62,354 nt of DNA from contig CAOKMR010000003.1 in the NCBI GenBank assembly GCA_948469815.1, positions 1 through 62,354 of the forward strand, in the 5' to 3' direction. The stretch's first letter is position 1. Every line of letters begins with the position of its first letter. A program made the position numbers and the translations under genes. The notes below the pieces were generated by a model. It was not told the origin of the DNA. It searched no databases and was given only the letters and a program-made list of their open reading frames with translations. Origin of the DNA: an uncultured Clostridiaceae bacterium (GTDB lineage: Bacteria; Bacillota; Clostridia; TANB77; CAG-508). This document shows positions 60,961 to 62,354 of the stretch, piece by piece.

Positions 60961-62352
60961 TTAAAATCTAGTATCATTGTTTTTCTTTTTACTTTTTGTT
61001 TGATTGTTTTCATCTGGTATAGTTACTCTTCTAGCAATATTATTTGCAATTTCATTATCGTTGTTGTCAAATATGCCATTCTTATATAGGTCATCACTTA
61101 CAATTTTATAGTTACTATCATTGTCATAGCAAATTCTTTTATGAAAATGGCTCATAATACTATGCCAAAAGCCTTTAAATTTCTGTAATTGCTCTTTTAA
61201 ACTTTCTTTTTCAGTTCGTAATTTATCTATAATCTTATCTTTAGTAGACAATTCCTTTTTTAGATAGTGTATTTCATCATCTTTTTGCTCTAATTGATAT
61301 TTTAGAGAAGAAACTTCTTGTCTTGTTTCAAAAGCATAATGCTCAAAATCTTTAATTGCTAAATTTAGGTCATTTACACTTTTAACTGCTCCAGTTGTAT
61401 CTTTTATTTCTTCGGTTAGTTTTTTAATTTCTTGGACATTCTCGTTTGAAATAACCATATTATTTTTATTAAGTTTAGAGGGCTTTAATTCATTTAATAT
61501 ATCATTTACTTTTTCAGTAGCATTATCAAGATTATTTGCTTTATTAGTTGCTTGTGATAATCTTTTAGAGTTTTGCTCACGTTGTTTCTTTATTTCTCTA
61601 TAATTTGCCATATCATTTACATTTATATCTTGATTTCTTCCTAATTGCTTTTGTTTTAAGATAGCATTTTTTTCATAAACTCTATTATATGAGCTAATAC
61701 AACAATTTCTCATTTCATCTTGTATTTGTTGTAAAGACTCTTTTGTAAATACTTTTGATTTTGCAGGTTGCTTTTTCATACCTTTCTTATAACCATCTTT
61801 TACAGGAACACCAACTAAATGTAAATGTGGAGATAGTTCATCAAAATGTATTACTGCATTTGCAACTTTAAATTCTGGTACAATTCTCATTAAGTCTAAT
61901 ACTTGCTCTTTGTAAACATATCTCATATTCATTCTATAATCTAAATTTTTATTATTCCAAAATTCCATATCTCCAAGTTCAATTATTAGTTCACAAGCCA
62001 AGTCTTTTTGTTTATCTTGTGATATATGCTTAAAATAGTTATCAATCTTTCTATCTTCACGAGTTTGCTTATTATTATATTCTAGTCTTGCTTCTTCAAA
62101 TTCTTGTAAATATAGTTCTTGAACATCTTGATATAAGTTATCTGTTCCATATAAAATATAAATATTATCTTTATTATTATCATAATCTCTTAAATTGTGT
62201 TTATTCACTTTTGATAACTGTGTTGCATTTTGTATTCCATTGTTTGCAAATGATGTTTCTCCAGATGGATTGTTTTTTGCAACTTTTTTAGCTTTATTGG
62301 TTTTGTTTTTATCACTACCCAAGTGAATAGAATATGCTAATTCTTCGCTCAT
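60961..62352 (-). CDS. MobV-family relaxase (plasmid mobilisation/recombination)
   Basis: 463 residues, starting 3 bp inside the right window edge. The central AVIHFDELSPHLHLVGVPV is the HxDExxPHxH metal motif of MobV/Pre relaxases, which nick oriT. The C-terminal half is a coiled coil (VSSLKYQLEQKDDEIHYLKKEL...). It marks an integrated mobilisable element continuing to the right. Confidence 0.9.
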   Translation of the reverse strand: MSEELAYSIHLGSDKNKTNKAKKVAKNNPSGETSFANNGIQNATQLSKVNKHNLRDYDNNKDNIYILYGTDNLYQDVQELYLQEFEEARLEYNNKQTREDRKIDNYFKHISQDKQKDLACELIIELGDMEFWNNKNLDYRMNMRYVYKEQVLDLMRIVPEFKVANAVIHFDELSPHLHLVGVPVKDGYKKGMKKQPAKSKVFTKESLQQIQDEMRNCCISSYNRVYEKNAILKQKQLGRNQDINVNDMANYREIKKQREQNSKRLSQATNKANNLDNATEKVNDILNELKPSKLNKNNMVISNENVQEIKKLTEEIKDTTGAVKSVNDLNLAIKDFEHYAFETRQEVSSLKYQLEQKDDEIHYLKKELSTKDKIIDKLRTEKESLKEQLQKFKGFWHSIMSHFHKRICYDNDSNYKIVSDDLYKNGIFDNNDNEIANNIARRVTIPDENNQTKSKKKNNDTRF

Positions 62353-62354
62353 CT

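Noticed and set aside
1..62354. CRISPR arrays, rRNA operons, full insertion sequences
   Set aside because: No regularly spaced direct repeats, no rRNA sequence and no transposase gene seen.

Overview
The window is about 28-30% GC, and nearly all genes lie on the minus strand. It carries spore genes (spoIIAA-spoIIAB-sigF, spoIID, spoIIQ-like, bofA, CotF-like coat genes, a phage-borne spoVS), so the host is an AT-rich, endospore-forming member of the Clostridia. I cannot name the species.

Layout. 1-11,570 is one end of a prophage or integrated element. It has replication and recombination genes (replisome organizer, RecT, Gp157, SbcC-like ATPase, SpoVS, zinc-ribbon proteins), a divergent repressor/Cro switch with four operator-like palindromes, and a tyrosine integrase next to pnuC. 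11,600-40,700 is mostly chromosomal core: gltX, rnj, rnc, the sporulation cluster, mazEF, dnaE, uvrC, hpt, yaaL-bofA and ylmC, with an ATPase/TOPRIM-like defence pair and a large internally repetitive protein at the right. 40,700-44,850 is an accessory patch: a type I toxin/antisense-RNA module, a partial second copy, a decayed gene and RhuM. 44,810-53,283 is a complete histidine operon (hisZGDCBHAF-IE plus a PHP phosphatase) behind a His-codon leader peptide and attenuator. 53,300-62,354 is accessory again: SIR2 protein, BlaR1/BlaI pair, HipA-like kinase pair and a MobV relaxase.

Main observation. Seven AT-rich native genes are each interrupted by what looks like a +1 frameshift: the replisome organizer (2 sites), a phage metallo-hydrolase, sigF, spoIID (3 sites), ylmC, hisA and a small gene upstream of the his operon. 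All ten sites have the same form: an in-frame CGG whose C must be skipped so that the next codon is GGA (9 times) or GGT (once), a Gly expected from the family. With one base removed per site every gene becomes one open frame, divisible by three, that regains family motifs. I found no in-frame CGG read as Arg in any other native AT-rich gene. CGG as Arg occurs only in three GC-richer genes that look recently acquired. This suggests a genome-wide recoding system in which CGG is unassigned or read as part of a CGGN quadruplet, also followed by the resident phage.

Other features. Two families of small repeats are scattered between genes: REPIN-like palindromes (singlets and inverted doublets ending in CCCCTACA) and larger foldback elements with a shared GTACGTTGA core. 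A 217-bp repeat precedes two accessory genes (RhuM and SIR2). Three GC-richer single-gene inserts have their own promoters or terminators.
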